Source: Pyronema omphalodes (taxonomy: Eukaryota > Ascomycota > Pezizomycetes > Pezizales > Pyronemataceae). Taken from it: 64,000 bases of DNA. The stretch covers positions 839,501 to 903,500 of the forward strand of contig JAJJXM010000011.1 of the NCBI GenBank assembly GCA_024516155.1, read 5' to 3'. The notes under the pieces are model-generated. The model did no database searches and was not told where the DNA came from. It saw only the letters and a list, made by a program, of their open reading frames with translations. This document shows positions 1 through 11,400 of this stretch, piece after piece; position 1 is the stretch's first letter; every line of letters starts with the position of its first letter. Both the position numbers and the translations under genes were made by a program.

Positions 1-184
1 TCATAGAATCTCATCACAACCGAGGCAACCGAGCTGTGGAGCTGTAACCATCGGCTATGTCGAGTAGAGTAATCCATTCCCCATACTCAGCTGCAAGCTC
101 GGCATAGCTCTCATGATGCTGATATATACTTGTGTCCTCCACATTTCATCAGTTTTTCACCAGCTGCAACCTTAGCTACATACA

Positions 185-1062
185 ATGTCTGAAATCAACG
201 ACTTCTCCTCTCTATTCTCCCTTTCAGGCAAGACTGCCGTAGTCACTGGTGGTAGTCGTGGTCTGGGTCTGCACGCTTCTACTGGGTAGGTCATTTCTTC
301 GGATCCATCGATATGAAATACCGACTAACCTTGTAAAGACTCCTGCACGCGGGTGTCAGCACATTGATCATCACCTCCCGCAAAGCCGATGCGTGCGCTG
401 AGGCAGTCAGCTCTCTCCAGAAGTTATTTCCTCGGGCCACAATTTCAGCAATCCCCGCCGATCTCTCCAAGCCCAGCGAAGTGAAGCGATTCGTCGAAGA
501 AATTGGAAAGCAAGTTAAGAAGGTCGACATTCTCATTGCAAATGCTGGAGCTACATGGGGAGCGCCTTTCGATGAGCACCCGGATACTGCGTTCGCAAAG
601 GTCTTCGACTTGAACGTTCGCAGTGTTTTCAACCTCATCAGGGACATCTCACCGTTGCTACAGGCAGCAGGTACAAGAGAGTCCCCCGCAAGAGTTGTCA
701 CCGTTGGTTCGGTCGCCGGTATCAACATTGGAAACGTTGGAAATAATGCAACATACGGATATGCCGCAAGCAAGGCGGCGGTACACCACCTCACAAAACA
801 TCTAGCTGTGGAATTGGGTCCTCGTAATATTTTGGTGAATGCGATTGCACCAGGATTTTTCCTTACAAAGATGGCTCAGGGATTGGTGTCGCTTAGTGGA
901 GGAGAGAAAGCACAGGCAGAGAGGTCGCCGAATAAGAGACTTGGAAAGCCCGATGATATCGCAGGAGTTGTTGTTTGGTTGTGCTCTAGAGCTGCGGGAC
1001 ACTGCAACGGAATTGTTGTTCCCATCGACGGTGGTGCGCATTTGGCTTCCGCAAGATTGTAA
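185..1062 (+). CDS. Short-chain dehydrogenase/reductase (SDR), two exons
   Basis: Exons 185-285 and 339-1062 joined by a 53-bp intron (donor GTAGGT, branch-like CTAAC near 325, acceptor AAAG) give 274 aa. The start is the only ATG that precedes and is in frame with the nucleotide-binding motif. Visible classical SDR signatures are the Rossmann glycine motif TGGSRGLG near residues 22-29, NAGATWG, the catalytic YxxxK in YAASKAAVHHL, and a PGFF segment after the active site. The family catalyses NAD(P)H-dependent carbonyl/alcohol oxidoreduction. The length and pattern fit cytosolic 3-oxoacyl-ACP-reductase/gluconate-5-dehydrogenase-like fungal SDRs, but the substrate cannot be read from sequence. 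No targeting peptide or biosynthetic cluster is visible next to it. Confidence 0.9.
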
Positions 1063-1284
1063 GCGATATGGGTAAAAGCTGTTTCTATTATACCATTTTA
1101 TTTTGAATAAATTTATGTAGACAAATATTTTGTTTTCGTCAGCGGTTGTTGAAACCCATCTGTGACGATGCATGGATGGAGAACCATGGCAGATACCGCG
1201 TTGCTGTACTCTAGCACGGTTGAGCCTCACACCTTCCCCACCATTCATCTGCAGATTAGCGATACTCACCACCCACACGACAAC

Positions 1285-1774
1285 ATGGCGACTACACAGC
1301 TTGAGCCGGCTGGTATTCAGTATCAACTTGCGATTCCACTTCCCAAGTCGATCTCCACAAACATTCACATTCACTTGACGATTGAGTCACATCACGTCCT
1401 TCTATTCTTAACTTCGCGCGCCCCCGACTCACCACCGGGATCCGCACAGCTAGGAAGCTTTGTATATGCATTGAAATCCGTAAGCCGAGTAGTCCACCGC
1501 GATGTTTTGGCCCAATTAACAATAATAGACAACCCAGCCCACCCCGCTATCTACCCCGCTATACGTTCGCGAAAACACTATCGAGACTGCAACACTGATT
1601 GCACGCATGATCGCGGCAAAGACTGGACTGCCGACATATGTAGGGTGCTCAATTGATCTTTCGTCTGCTGGTCGCGGAGGTAGCGTTGAGGAGGTTCTAG
1701 AAGCTGTCAAGAATGTAGCTGCAGTCGTAGTGTCAAAGGTGGCAGAAGCAAACGCAGCGAGAGTTGCCCAGTAA
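1285..1774 (+). CDS. POC4: Proteasome assembly chaperone 4 (PAC4/Poc4-like), two exons
   Basis: Exon 1 (1285-1479) starts MATTQLEPAG and ends after FVYALKS. A 49-bp intron (GTAAGC..AATAG, 1480-1528) is phase 0. Exon 2 (1529-1774) encodes PLSTPLYVRENTIETATLIARM, then KTGLPTYVGCSIDL, and ends VAQ. Total 146 aa, the normal size for PAC4. The order of a beta-rich first half, the PLST(A/P)LY turn and the ETAxxIARxIAxKTGxPxYVGxS core is the PAC4 family pattern. The family pairs with PAC3/Irc25 to chaperone assembly of the 20S proteasome alpha ring. The uninterrupted reading frame in this region misses the conserved C-terminal half, which appears only after splicing. The next gene is convergent, 74 bp away. 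Confidence 0.78.
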
Positions 1775-1848
1775 ATCAAGGGATTGGCTCCGTCCCATGT
1801 TTCTATTCATAATGTACAAGCCTCCACAAAACCAAATTTTAAGCACTT

Positions 1849-2481
1849 TTATGCCTTCTTTCCCTCCTGCTTCTTTCCCTCAGGCTTCTTCGCCTCAATC
1901 GCGGGAGCCTTATCTGCACCAACCAACTTAGGCAAAGGAGTTGCCTTGACAATTTCCTTTACTTTTGCACCCATGTTCTCCTTCGCCTTGTTGCTAGCAG
2001 AGCCGTTCAACATCAAAACTCGCTCGGCCTCTGCCAAAACAGTTCCGTCGCTCACTGGAACATAGTGTTCTCCCCAAACAATGTGCTTGCTGTTGGCATC
2101 CCGGGCTTCTTCGTGCTTCTTCAAAACCTTCTTGGAGTTGCGGATACGAGTCTTAGACTGCTTAATATCGCGGTAGAGAGCGTTTGTGAGTCCGTTGGCG
2201 GTCATTGCAGTTTCAGGAATAAGGCGGTAGAGTTCGGCAGCGAGGTTTGCGGGACGACCGGGGTTGTAAGGGAGGATGGTTTCGCCGTTGGGGGTCATCT
2301 TGAGGGGCTTCTTGGGCGCCTTTGGGACTTCTGACGAGATACCGCCGTTGAGCTGGGACCTGAAACCCGCGGGTAGGTACGGGATGATAGTTTCGCCATT
2401 GGGACCCTTGGTTGGGGCCTTGAAGCCGCTGAGCGAACGCGCGGTCGTTGAGAGACGCCGAATGGAGGTGTGGCTGGACAT
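1849..2481 (-). CDS. Uncharacterised small protein, probable mitochondrial import signal
   Basis: Single exon, 210 aa, starting MSSHTSIRRLSTTARSL, an Arg/Ser/Thr-rich acid-free N-terminus typical of a mitochondrial presequence (inference). Two copies of one short motif follow: GPNGETIIPY near residue 27 and TPNGETILPY near residue 63, separated by a KAPKKP linker. A central segment (NLAAELYRLIPETA..NALYRDIKQSK) looks helical, and the C-terminus is a Lys/Glu tail ending in repeated EGKK. No family is recognised. The motif duplication and basic character would suit a structural component of a mitochondrial complex such as the ribosome, but this is a guess. The start is the first ATG of the frame. 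Confidence 0.6.
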   Translation of the reverse strand: MSSHTSIRRLSTTARSLSGFKAPTKGPNGETIIPYLPAGFRSQLNGGISSEVPKAPKKPLKMTPNGETILPYNPGRPANLAAELYRLIPETAMTANGLTNALYRDIKQSKTRIRNSKKVLKKHEEARDANSKHIVWGEHYVPVSDGTVLAEAERVLMLNGSASNKAKENMGAKVKEIVKATPLPKLVGADKAPAIEAKKPEGKKQEGKKA

Positions 2482-3329
2482 CGTGTTTGCGGCAGTGGTG
2501 GATTACCGGGGACCTGTCGGCGAGGAAGTTTTGGGGTTGGTAGGGTAAATGCATAGCATGTCACTCGGTAACGCGTGCATCCACATGTGTTAAGGCAAGG
2601 TCGTGTGGCTTTGGTATGTGTAAGTATTGTGCAATATTGTAGATGTTTTAATTTAAAATTGTGTAATTCTAGGGGGGCATTCATGATTTATTTGTAGAGT
2701 ATGTATGACGGCAGATTAGAGTTTTTTTTTTCGTTTTTTCATCCGGAGAAGGGAGTTACTAAAACCCCCCTTACGTCCCGCATGTCTTGTCGATCTGAGG
2801 CAAAACTGAGGATTTGAAGACGAATTACATTCGGACGAGTTACGCACACTCGGATTACCCTCTCCACCCTCAATCAACACTAAATTTATGCATCAAAAAC
2901 GGCTTACCCGGCCATCACTAGCTTCTGTCTTGCATGCCCCGCCTTAACCGTCTTTGGAAAGCGTTGCGGGGATCATCCCCATGGCCGCGCGATACATATT
3001 GGCGTGTTGCTGCCGTTCTATGTGTCCACACTCCCAAGGACAAGACAGGCCCGTGCTGCCAAAAACACAAGACAAGCCCGCCCACCACCGGAGGCTGACG
3101 ACGTCCCTCCACCCATTCCCCTCATCCCAAGTCGCAGAGAATTTCCTTGACAATTCCGCTGCAAACACGCATTTACGCACTCGTCACCAACTCTGTCTTC
3201 CCAATCACTTGTTTGCAGTATCAAGGAGCTGGCGCATTGAACCGATGGTCCCTCGACTGCGATTTTATCCTTAAAATACTATCCTAGAAAGCTTGCTTAA
3301 TCCGCGGAAAACGAATACCACCCGCCATA
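2482..3329. other. Intergenic spacer
   Basis: No coding region can be supported. Several overlapping open stretches between 2918 and 3274 lack recognisable domains and have no splice partners. A short T-rich tract (about 2721-2738) is present. The segment must contain the divergent promoters of the minus-strand small protein and of the plus-strand CAS1-domain gene. Confidence 0.5.
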
Positions 3330-5927
3330 ATGCTTTCCTTCCGGCGATTCATTACGCCGAACCTCGCAGACCGCTTGTTAACTTGTTTTACTCTTGTTAC
3401 CATCATAGCTGTGTTGGTGCGCTTCTGTTTCCTGGGTCAGTTAACTCGAACCAACAGCTCCGGGGTGTCGCGTGCTTACCTACGCTCGACCCTACATCAT
3501 CACCGGCTGCCGGAATTGGTTCGCTAACTCGCCATAGATATCCGAGATCTATCAAAATGCGGAGCTCTACTAAACGAAGGAGAATGGCTCGAGAAGCCTC
3601 CACCATACACTAGTCTACCCTCGATATGGCAGCCACCTGGTTGCATGATTCAAAAATATAAGCCCGCAGAAGCTGCCTCCTGCTTCGCTGGTCGCCGTCT
3701 ATTCTTCGCCGGGGACTCTACCATCCGTCAAGCTTTCTGGTCCGTTGCACAGACAATCGATAAGAAGATCGATCCTACGCAGGCTCAAAAGCACACTGAT
3801 ATTACTGTCACGAAGAATGGCGTTACGTTGGAATTTAATTGGGATCCGTTTTTGAACGGTACAAGAGTCCGGAAGGAATTGGAGGCTTTCCACGGCGACA
3901 AATACTACCAACAAGACGACAAGCGACCTACCATTATGCTTATGGGTTCTGGGCTATGGTACCCCCGTTTCGAGAAGGACAACAGTATGAAGAAGTGGAG
4001 AGACAATATTGACGAAATCGTTTCACACATGCGCATTGGTAGAACTACGACGGATTTAACGAAGCAGGACTTGTTACTACTTGCACCTGTTCCTGTGCCG
4101 GCTTTTGATAAGCTGAACGTTGAGCGGAAGAAAACTATTACTCCCGAGATAATTGCAGAAATGAATTCGTACTTACAACAGCTATCGGATATTCATGGTA
4201 TCGATGTCGTTTGGGCTTTCCACCAATTAATCCAGGATCTCCCACAAACATACGAAAGCTCCGGTCTCCATCTTCAAGCTCCAATCTCTGCCGTGCAGGC
4301 GGATATTCTCTTGAACTTACGGTGCAACGCTGAGCTACCACCCAAGTACCCCTACGATAAAACATGCTGCATGAAATACAAGCAACCAAACTTTGAGCAG
4401 GGGTTGGGCTTGTGTTTTGTCTTCATAATCGTCCCATTGATGTCCTACCTTAGCAACAAAGCAGAGAAGCGCAGCAGGCAAGCTCCCTCATGGGTTCCTT
4501 CCGGAAAAACAATTCAGGCCTTGACTGTATTTGGTCTAGCGATAGCTTACTGTTTCTACGCAGACCGTACTCAGGTCTTCAGTAAGTTCCACAAGCAGTA
4601 CACGAACTATTCGTTCTTCGTCCTCACCTTTATGTGGCTTCTGCCTGGATTGTTGTCGTTGAGGAGATCGGATAAACCTTTCCAAAGGCCTAGCTCAGAT
4701 ATGACTTTTATGTCCCGCGAGCAAACCGACGAATGGAAGGGTTGGATGCAATTTGCAATTCTTGTTTACCATTACACTGGTGCTTCGAAGGTTGCCTGGA
4801 TTTATGGACTCATCAGAGTTACTGTTGCGTCTTATCTTTTCATGACTGGATACGGAAACGCTGCATTTTTCTATAAGAAGGGCGATTACTCTTTCAAGCG
4901 AGTAGCAAGCATGCTCATCCGTCTTAACCTTCTGTGCTGTGTTCTCCCATACATGATGGGTACCGACTACCTCTTTTACTACTTTGCACCGCTAGTTTCT
5001 TTCTGGTTCGTCATCATTTACGCCACTATGCGTATTGGATCCTCATACAACAAGAACCTCAAATTCCTCTTTGGAAAGATCATTGCCTCCGCTATGATTG
5101 TTACCGGAATTGTCTGTATCCCTGGTATTCTCGAGGCCATCTTCGAGGTACCTCACGTGCTTGCCGGCACCACCTGGAACGTCGTTGAATTCCGCTTCCG
5201 TGTCTTCCTCGACATGTGGATTGTGTACGTCGGTATGGTTGTAGCTATCGTTGCTATCAGACTTAACGACAATTCCTCACCCTACGGTCCCAAGCTCCAC
5301 AAGTGGTCCAGGTACGCCATCATTGCCTCACTTATCGCCTTGCCTCTCTTCGTCGTCTTCCAGGTCACCCGGGAGACCAAGTTTGTCTACAACGCCTACC
5401 ACCCGTACATCAGTTGGATTCCCATCATCTCTTTTGTCATCCTCCGTAATTCTACCCAACGTCTTCGGAACACCTACTCCGGTCTCTTCGCTTGGCTCGG
5501 AAAATGTTCTTTAGAGACTTTCACCCTTCAATTCCACATCTGGATGGCAGCCGATACCAAGGGCTTACTGGATCTGAACATCGTTGGTAGCTGGTCTCTC
5601 AACTTTTTCTTAACTACAGTCATGTTCTTGTTTATCTCTCACTCTGTTGCAGCTGCTACTGGCCAGCTTACAGGATGGATCATGGGAATCCCCGAGAAAA
5701 AGCCCCAACAACTGCCGTCAACTAGGGGTGATGCAGAGAGGGAGAAAACTCAAGAGGATATCCGACTCCGGGAGATGGGGGAGAGCAGTAGACGAGGAGC
5801 TGAGCGGGAGGAAGAGGAAGCCTCTTCTTCGACGTTGGTGAAGTACTGGGGAGATCTTAGAATTAGATGCAGTGCTATCTTGGTGGGGTTGTGGGTCATG
5901 AATCTGGTAAGCCGTTCTTTATTGTAA
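3330..5927 (+). CDS. CAS1/CASD1-type polytopic O-acyltransferase, SGNH-like N-domain
   Basis: Exon 1 (3330-3435) encodes a short N-tail and a membrane anchor (LVTIIAVLVRFCFL). A 102-bp intron (GTCAGT..CTAAC..CATAG, 3436-3537, phase 1) leads to exon 2 (3538-5927); total 831 aa. Exon 2 begins DLSKCGALLNEGEW and WQPPGCM, the usual N-terminal Cys-containing region, followed by the SGNH-hydrolase-like block with FAGDSTIRQ. Many hydrophobic segments follow (about 10-11 between residues 270 and 770), as in the Cas1p 10-TM acyltransferase domain. Known family members O-acetylate Golgi glycans (human CASD1 sialic acid, Cryptococcus CAS1 capsule). Oddity: the second catalytic-type motif, commonly DGxH, reads SGLH here (about 4261-4272). 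The exact 3' end is uncertain because a GTAAGC donor-like site lies just before the stop. Confidence 0.85.
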
Positions 5928-6943
5928 CAAATGATATAGAAGGATGTAATGCTGATGGAAAAGTAATAGTTGTATTCCCCGTGATGTGTTTTGGATAACG
6001 ATAGATGTCAACTTTTTTTTTCTTTTACCTAATTTTTAACCATATGCCTTTAGTTACGCATGATAGAGGAGGATTTGGGTGTTGAGGAATGGGGAAGATT
6101 TTACTTGACATGTTTTTTTCATGCGCTAGATGAATGAAAGGGAATGTAATGGATGTCTTATTTTTTCATCAGTCATTTACTTAGGGGTTGTTACGTTGAA
6201 GATAGAGGACATATAGGCGGAAAAGTAATGGCACTAGCGCTAGCGTCGGGAAACGCAGTTGTGATTTGTTTTTTAGGATGTTCACTTAGCGATGGTTACT
6301 GTTAATAGAAGAAATTTTCTTACTGTGAAGATATGGTTTATTTGAGAGGTTAATGTAGTGCGTGCACTCGACTCCCCGTGATTTGCTTTATTATTTCCTA
6401 TCGAATCTCGTTGCAAATCGTTGTTCATTTTTGGTATACGGTATCTAGATATCGGCAAAAAAACGGACAGGTGGCTCAACTAATATCCACAGTCCCCAAC
6501 AGGAAGGCATACGTTGCACCGTACTCAACGAAAAGGAAGGCGAGTTTAAGCTGAAGTAATGCATCCAGCATCGAGCAGCAAACCCGAAACCGCATTACCT
6601 TTGGATTTAACTTCACTATAGCTGCACTAAGCCTCACCATATCCTTACATATCCTCACAAATTTACCAATCCTCGAATCCCTCAAATCTCCACTAATTCA
6701 ATCTATTTCAAAATCAGGGCAACTCGTGAGTTTGTTTGCACACCAACCAAGGGTATTGGGCTCTTTCAACATTTTTATAACCGAAATTTTGAAACGCCAT
6801 TTGATTCCACACAAAGCACAAACATAAACTAACAGCATCAACAGTTTCAGCATCTGTATTTGCGTTTTCATATCCACAAGTACAACCATAAGCATAGCCA
6901 CTATCTCAACCACGCTAATATTCACCGATCCATAAAAATTACA
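5928..6943. other. Intergenic spacer upstream of MITE copy 1
   Basis: AT-rich, with short T runs. No protein family, tRNA or rRNA is recognised on either strand. The minus-strand open stretches at 6282-6997 have no motif support. Confidence 0.5.
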
Positions 6944-7149
6944 CTGGAGGACTTCCCATCGCTCTATAGCAACGGACGTGAGAGTCCATTTCACCACAAA
7001 AAAATATTTTCTATAGGACGCGAATAGAGCACTAGGATAGACAGGGGGGGTCCCTACCCCCCTGTCTATTCAGATTTTCTATTGCTATCGAATAGATGAA
7101 GTTGAAGTTGTTCTATCCACCCCCAATAGAGCGATGGGAAGTCCTCCAC
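6944..7149. mobile_element. MITE copy 1 (TIR element, about 206 bp)
   Basis: The left end CTGGAGGACTTCCCATCG and the right end (reverse complement GTGGAGGACTTCCCATCG) form a terminal inverted repeat of about 24 bp extending into GCTCTAT. The interior matches copy 2 at 18952-19115: left inner block with TTTCACCACAAAAAA, and right inner block TTTTCTATTGCTATCG plus GTTCTATCCACCC. Copy 1 is about 40 bp longer because of a GC-rich perfect hairpin at 7037-7069. There is no coding capacity, so the element is non-autonomous. The flanking dinucleotides (CA left, TG right) do not form a clean target duplication, unlike copy 2. Confidence 0.85.
7037..7069. repeat. Perfect 13-bp-stem hairpin nested in MITE copy 1
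   Basis: ATAGACAGGGGGG and CCCCCCTGTCTAT are exact reverse complements separated by a 7-nt loop (GTCCCTA). The structure is absent from MITE copy 2, so it is either an insertion into copy 1 or a loss from copy 2. Confidence 0.9.
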
Positions 7150-7763
7150 TGTCTCTGATTATCTAGCCAGGGTATTCAGAACTTTACATATAAACAATTA
7201 GCCTGTGGATATCAAAAGCGAGTTATGGTAGTGTGCTGTCGGGTTTTATTTGCGAGTAGTTAAATGGTCCACGACTCTACGGTAGTGTAATATGTATTAT
7301 GCTGAAATTGGGGTTACAGAAAACTTGGCGGGCTGCGGGAAAAAGAATAATTATGGCTAGGTTTTTTCCGGAATCTGGCGGGTGGTTAAATGTTACTTTA
7401 TTTACTTTATTGATTGGGATGAACATGTGGGGACGTGATGCGAGGATTATATCGCTGATTTAATTGTGAATAGGCATGGGAGTTGGACTGGGAAATGGAC
7501 TGAGAACGGGACTCGAATGGATGCAGCATGCAGGTATTGAATTCGAAAACGGCGATGTGGATACAGAAAGAGTTTTGTGGCGATGTATAATGGTAATTGT
7601 ATGCTAAGTTAGAATAAAATGGTATCATTTACATTCCTTTCCTACCTATCTCGTGCCCCAAGTCCCGACACCCCTCGAATCCGAAAATAAAATAACAAAC
7701 AAACCATAAACCATAAACCAAAAACCAAAAAAATAAAATAAAACACGCCCAAAACACCATAAA

Positions 7764-7811
<48 letters not shown>

Positions 7812-8455
7812 CAAGAAAATGAAAAAGCAAAACACACAAAGCATTCCTTTAAACTATTTTTAAGAAAAAAAAAAGAAAAAAAAAAGAAAAAAAAAATAAA
7901 AAAATAAAAGAAAAATCCACCGATAGAGAATTTGAAAGAAGAAAGGAATAGAGAGGAGGTCAATAAGGAAATGTTGAAGTAAGGGATAAAAAAGGGAATA
8001 GAGAAGGGGAGACAAAAAGAGAAGGGGATATCAACCAAAAAATCCTGAATACCGGGAAAACCAAAGGGAAACGAGAAGGGGGAATAGAAAAAAAAAAACA
8101 AAAAAGGGGGAGGGGGGGGGGGGGGGGTGGAGGGGGAGAAGAACGAAGAGAAATCAACGTTAATCAATCTCTTGGTTAGCTCTGCGGATTTGCAGCTTTG
8201 CGGCTGGACAATTTCCGCAAGCTATCCCATCTATAAATCAGTATCAGAATTTTGATTCCATTTGAACGGTTACTTCGGTTATTATGCTTCTCCATTCCTA
8301 AGCCCTAGGCATTTTCATCTCCCATCTGGTGTATGGTACATCACCATAGCGCCCATAGATCCCGGACACCCTACCAAAAATACTGGTTGGTTTCTTCCTA
8401 TCCTATCCTCTTCATCTCCTTTTCCATCTCCTTCCACCTTTCCTTCTACCTCCTG
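7150..8455. other. Low-complexity spacer with homopolymer tracts
   Basis: Contains a 41-bp poly-A run (about 7769-7809), an A-rich purine segment (7860-8100) and a G run of about 16-17 bp (about 8111-8127). The long minus-strand open stretches here (Phe- and Pro-rich) are artefacts of these tracts. No gene is supported. It lies just beyond the 3' end of the minus-strand six-exon gene. Confidence 0.7.
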
Positions 8456-11400
8456 TCATCGGCTCTTTCCCACTATGGGTACTTCGGCACCAGCCTGCAC
8501 ACCTCTTGCCGCCAATCGTTTCAATTCCTCAATTTCCAGTCGTTCCTTTCTCCTTAAATTGAGGGATCTCTTAACCTCATCCTCAAAGGTATTCATTTCA
8601 TTCAAATTATTAAACTCAATGATGACCCATTTATAGTCTTCGAAAGTATCTTCATCGTCTGCAAAAAGGCCCTTTTTATCCAATCTGAAACCGCCGGGTG
8701 TATCGTGACTTCCAAAAGTTCTCGCTTTTACACTATTGGGATTCTGAAAGATTCCATAATTCGACGGTTTGATTTTTATCGAAAAGTTTCTGGAATTACT
8801 TTCAAATTCAATTGAATCTGTTATGAAGAATGTCGTGGTGCAGGACGACCAATACATTACTACTCGTGTGTTGTGGATTTTTAGGGATGGTTGCGCCCAG
8901 GCTTCTCGCGTTGAGGCGGGTGCTACGCTGGGTTCGCTGGTTAATACGGCGGATTCGGAGGATGGTTGTTCGCGCCAGATTTGTACTCGGGCGCCGTAGT
9001 GGGAGTGTTCTACGTCTCGTAGGGAGGTTTTTTTCAGGCGCACAGCTCGGACTGAGGTAAAGTCATCTTCAACGGTTTCGCCGAGAAGTGCGAGTTGAAA
9101 GTTGAACATATCTATAAAATTCAAGTCAATAAATCGATAAGGGGCTTTAATCAACCATCCGTTTGCAGCAAAAGCAATTCGCTGGAATAGGGGGAAAACA
9201 TACCATGTGCGCTAAAAAACCTATAATAAAGACTACTCGGGGGCATTGGTTTCCCATTTGCAATTTTTCTCTGATTCCCATTTATGAATGGATCTTGCCT
9301 ATGTGTTTTTCTGATATAAATGACCGGCCTATTAACTTTATACCCATAATCTGGTACAAGTTCGGCTTCCTTTACGTATGCTGTTGACTGTGTTAGTAAT
9401 TATGCGCTACCAGTTTCCTATAGACATCCTAGAGATGTAATAAATGTGTAGGCACGGTAACTTACCAACTCGCTGATCAATACTTTCTTGCGTTCCTTCC
9501 ATTAGTGTTAAAATCCTCAACGTCTTATCACTTTTCGTTTGAAATATCCTAATCCGACAATCGTCCCATCTCCCTTCATTATCACCAGTATAAGATGCCA
9601 TTAACCTCCTAAAAAAGCGTATCCAAATTGTCAGCCATCGTAATTACCTTACTTCCCCCGTTGAGAGGAAAAACTTCAAAATCTCGAGTGATCCAACATG
9701 ATACATACATAACACCAAGTTCCGCCGGCAAAATCTCGACCTCCCCCGGCCTTACACCAAGTTGTTCTTGATCTATACGTTCATTCCAAGAGTAATTATG
9801 ACTTTTCAGCTTCTTTGGAATTGCTGGTGGACCAGAAGTGCCACTTGTTGAGGGTCGAGAATGTGTTAAACCGATTCGTTGTGTGGGAAAGAAATCGGCC
9901 GCTGAATATCCAGCCACCCCACTGCTGCTTCCACGGGAATTAACCCTTCCCAGTACTGCTCCCATGGATGATATAGAAGAGCTTTGGCTATGCGATGTCC
10001 CCCCATCCCCTAAGATGCCCCGGCGACTCATATAAGGAGTCCTAGGTATCGACCGGAATCCTGATCCTGATGAAGTATTGCTGATAGTTGAATATTCCGA
10101 TCTTCTTTTAATATCAATATCCATGCTTCCACCCCTTACACCTTCGACCACATCTTCCACCGTCTCGATCTGTGATCTCCTATCAATTTGTGATCTCCTA
10201 TCACTATCGAAACTCTCCCTCATGCTATGTTCTCCGGATTCCAATTGGGGATCACAGCCTGGGAAGGCATATGGCACAGCAGTCCTCGTTAAACCCGCCC
10301 CAAGGTCCTGTCCATTGACACCATCTATGAAGATATTGAAGTCGCCGTGGTCGGCAAGTTCGGAGGGTAAAGGGGGGTCTACGTCGGCTTCGAAATAAGA
10401 TTGGAGACGGTAGACAACGTCACAGCCTAATAATCCTATCATGGTCCTAATTTCATCGGAAAATCCTTCGACTCCAGCTTCGGGGGTAGAAACTCGTAAT
10501 AGCCAGGAACATTTCATTAGGTTTACGTAAGTTTCTATAGGAAACATTTTGGGATCGTTGTGGCGGTTAAGCTGTAAATGATCAATAATCAACAAAGTTC
10601 ATTCTTGGTTGGTGCATATTATGTCATGTATAAAAATTGCTGGGAGCCGTGCTTACATTATAGACCCAATGCAAGGTAATTAAAATCGTACTTTCTGGTT
10701 GTAATTTCCAAATAAACTTATGAGATCCGCCACCAAATTCACAGGCATCCTGAAATCGCCGTATCAGGTCGACTTCTGTAATTGCGGAGGATTCGGATGT
10801 GGCATTACTGGACATTGTGTAGTAAGATGCGGTTGATTTTCTGGCTGCTAATTCTTCGAAAAAGATCCCGATGCGTTTTTGCACGCTGTCGTAAACGGAG
10901 AGGGTTTGTGATATTTTGCTCCTGTGGGTTGTTAGTGAAGTGCATCATTGAGCGCTTAGATTTATGGGGGAAAAATAACCCCCCACCCTCCTTCCTACTT
11001 ACTTCCGTAAAACCTTAAAAAACAAATCCAATTTCCAAATCATAAACCCAATCTTCTCAGCTAGAATATCAAGAATCCTATCTTCTCCGGCAAGTCTAAG
11101 ACGCATAACAATATTATAACCCCTCAGATCTAGGGGATCATGTTTCGTCTGTTGAATGGGTATAATTGTTTCCAGCTGTCTTAAAGCTTCTAATAAACCA
11201 TGACTTGCAATACGCAGCATTTGTTGAGCTGGCGGTTTATTATCCGGTCTAAGAAGAGCAGAATTCGGATTCCCATTTTCATCAAATAATCTTTCGATAC
11301 GGTCTGCTAAAGATTCTAAACTTCGACCAAGGGATAGAAAAGATGACGGCGCATCGAACACTCCCAGGAAACAGGCAGATCGGATTGAAGCCAGTTGTTG

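Noticed and set aside
7629..8167. Overlapping Phe-, Ser- and Pro-rich open frames on the minus strand
   Set aside because: They are produced by poly-A and G homopolymer tracts and have no motif or splice support.
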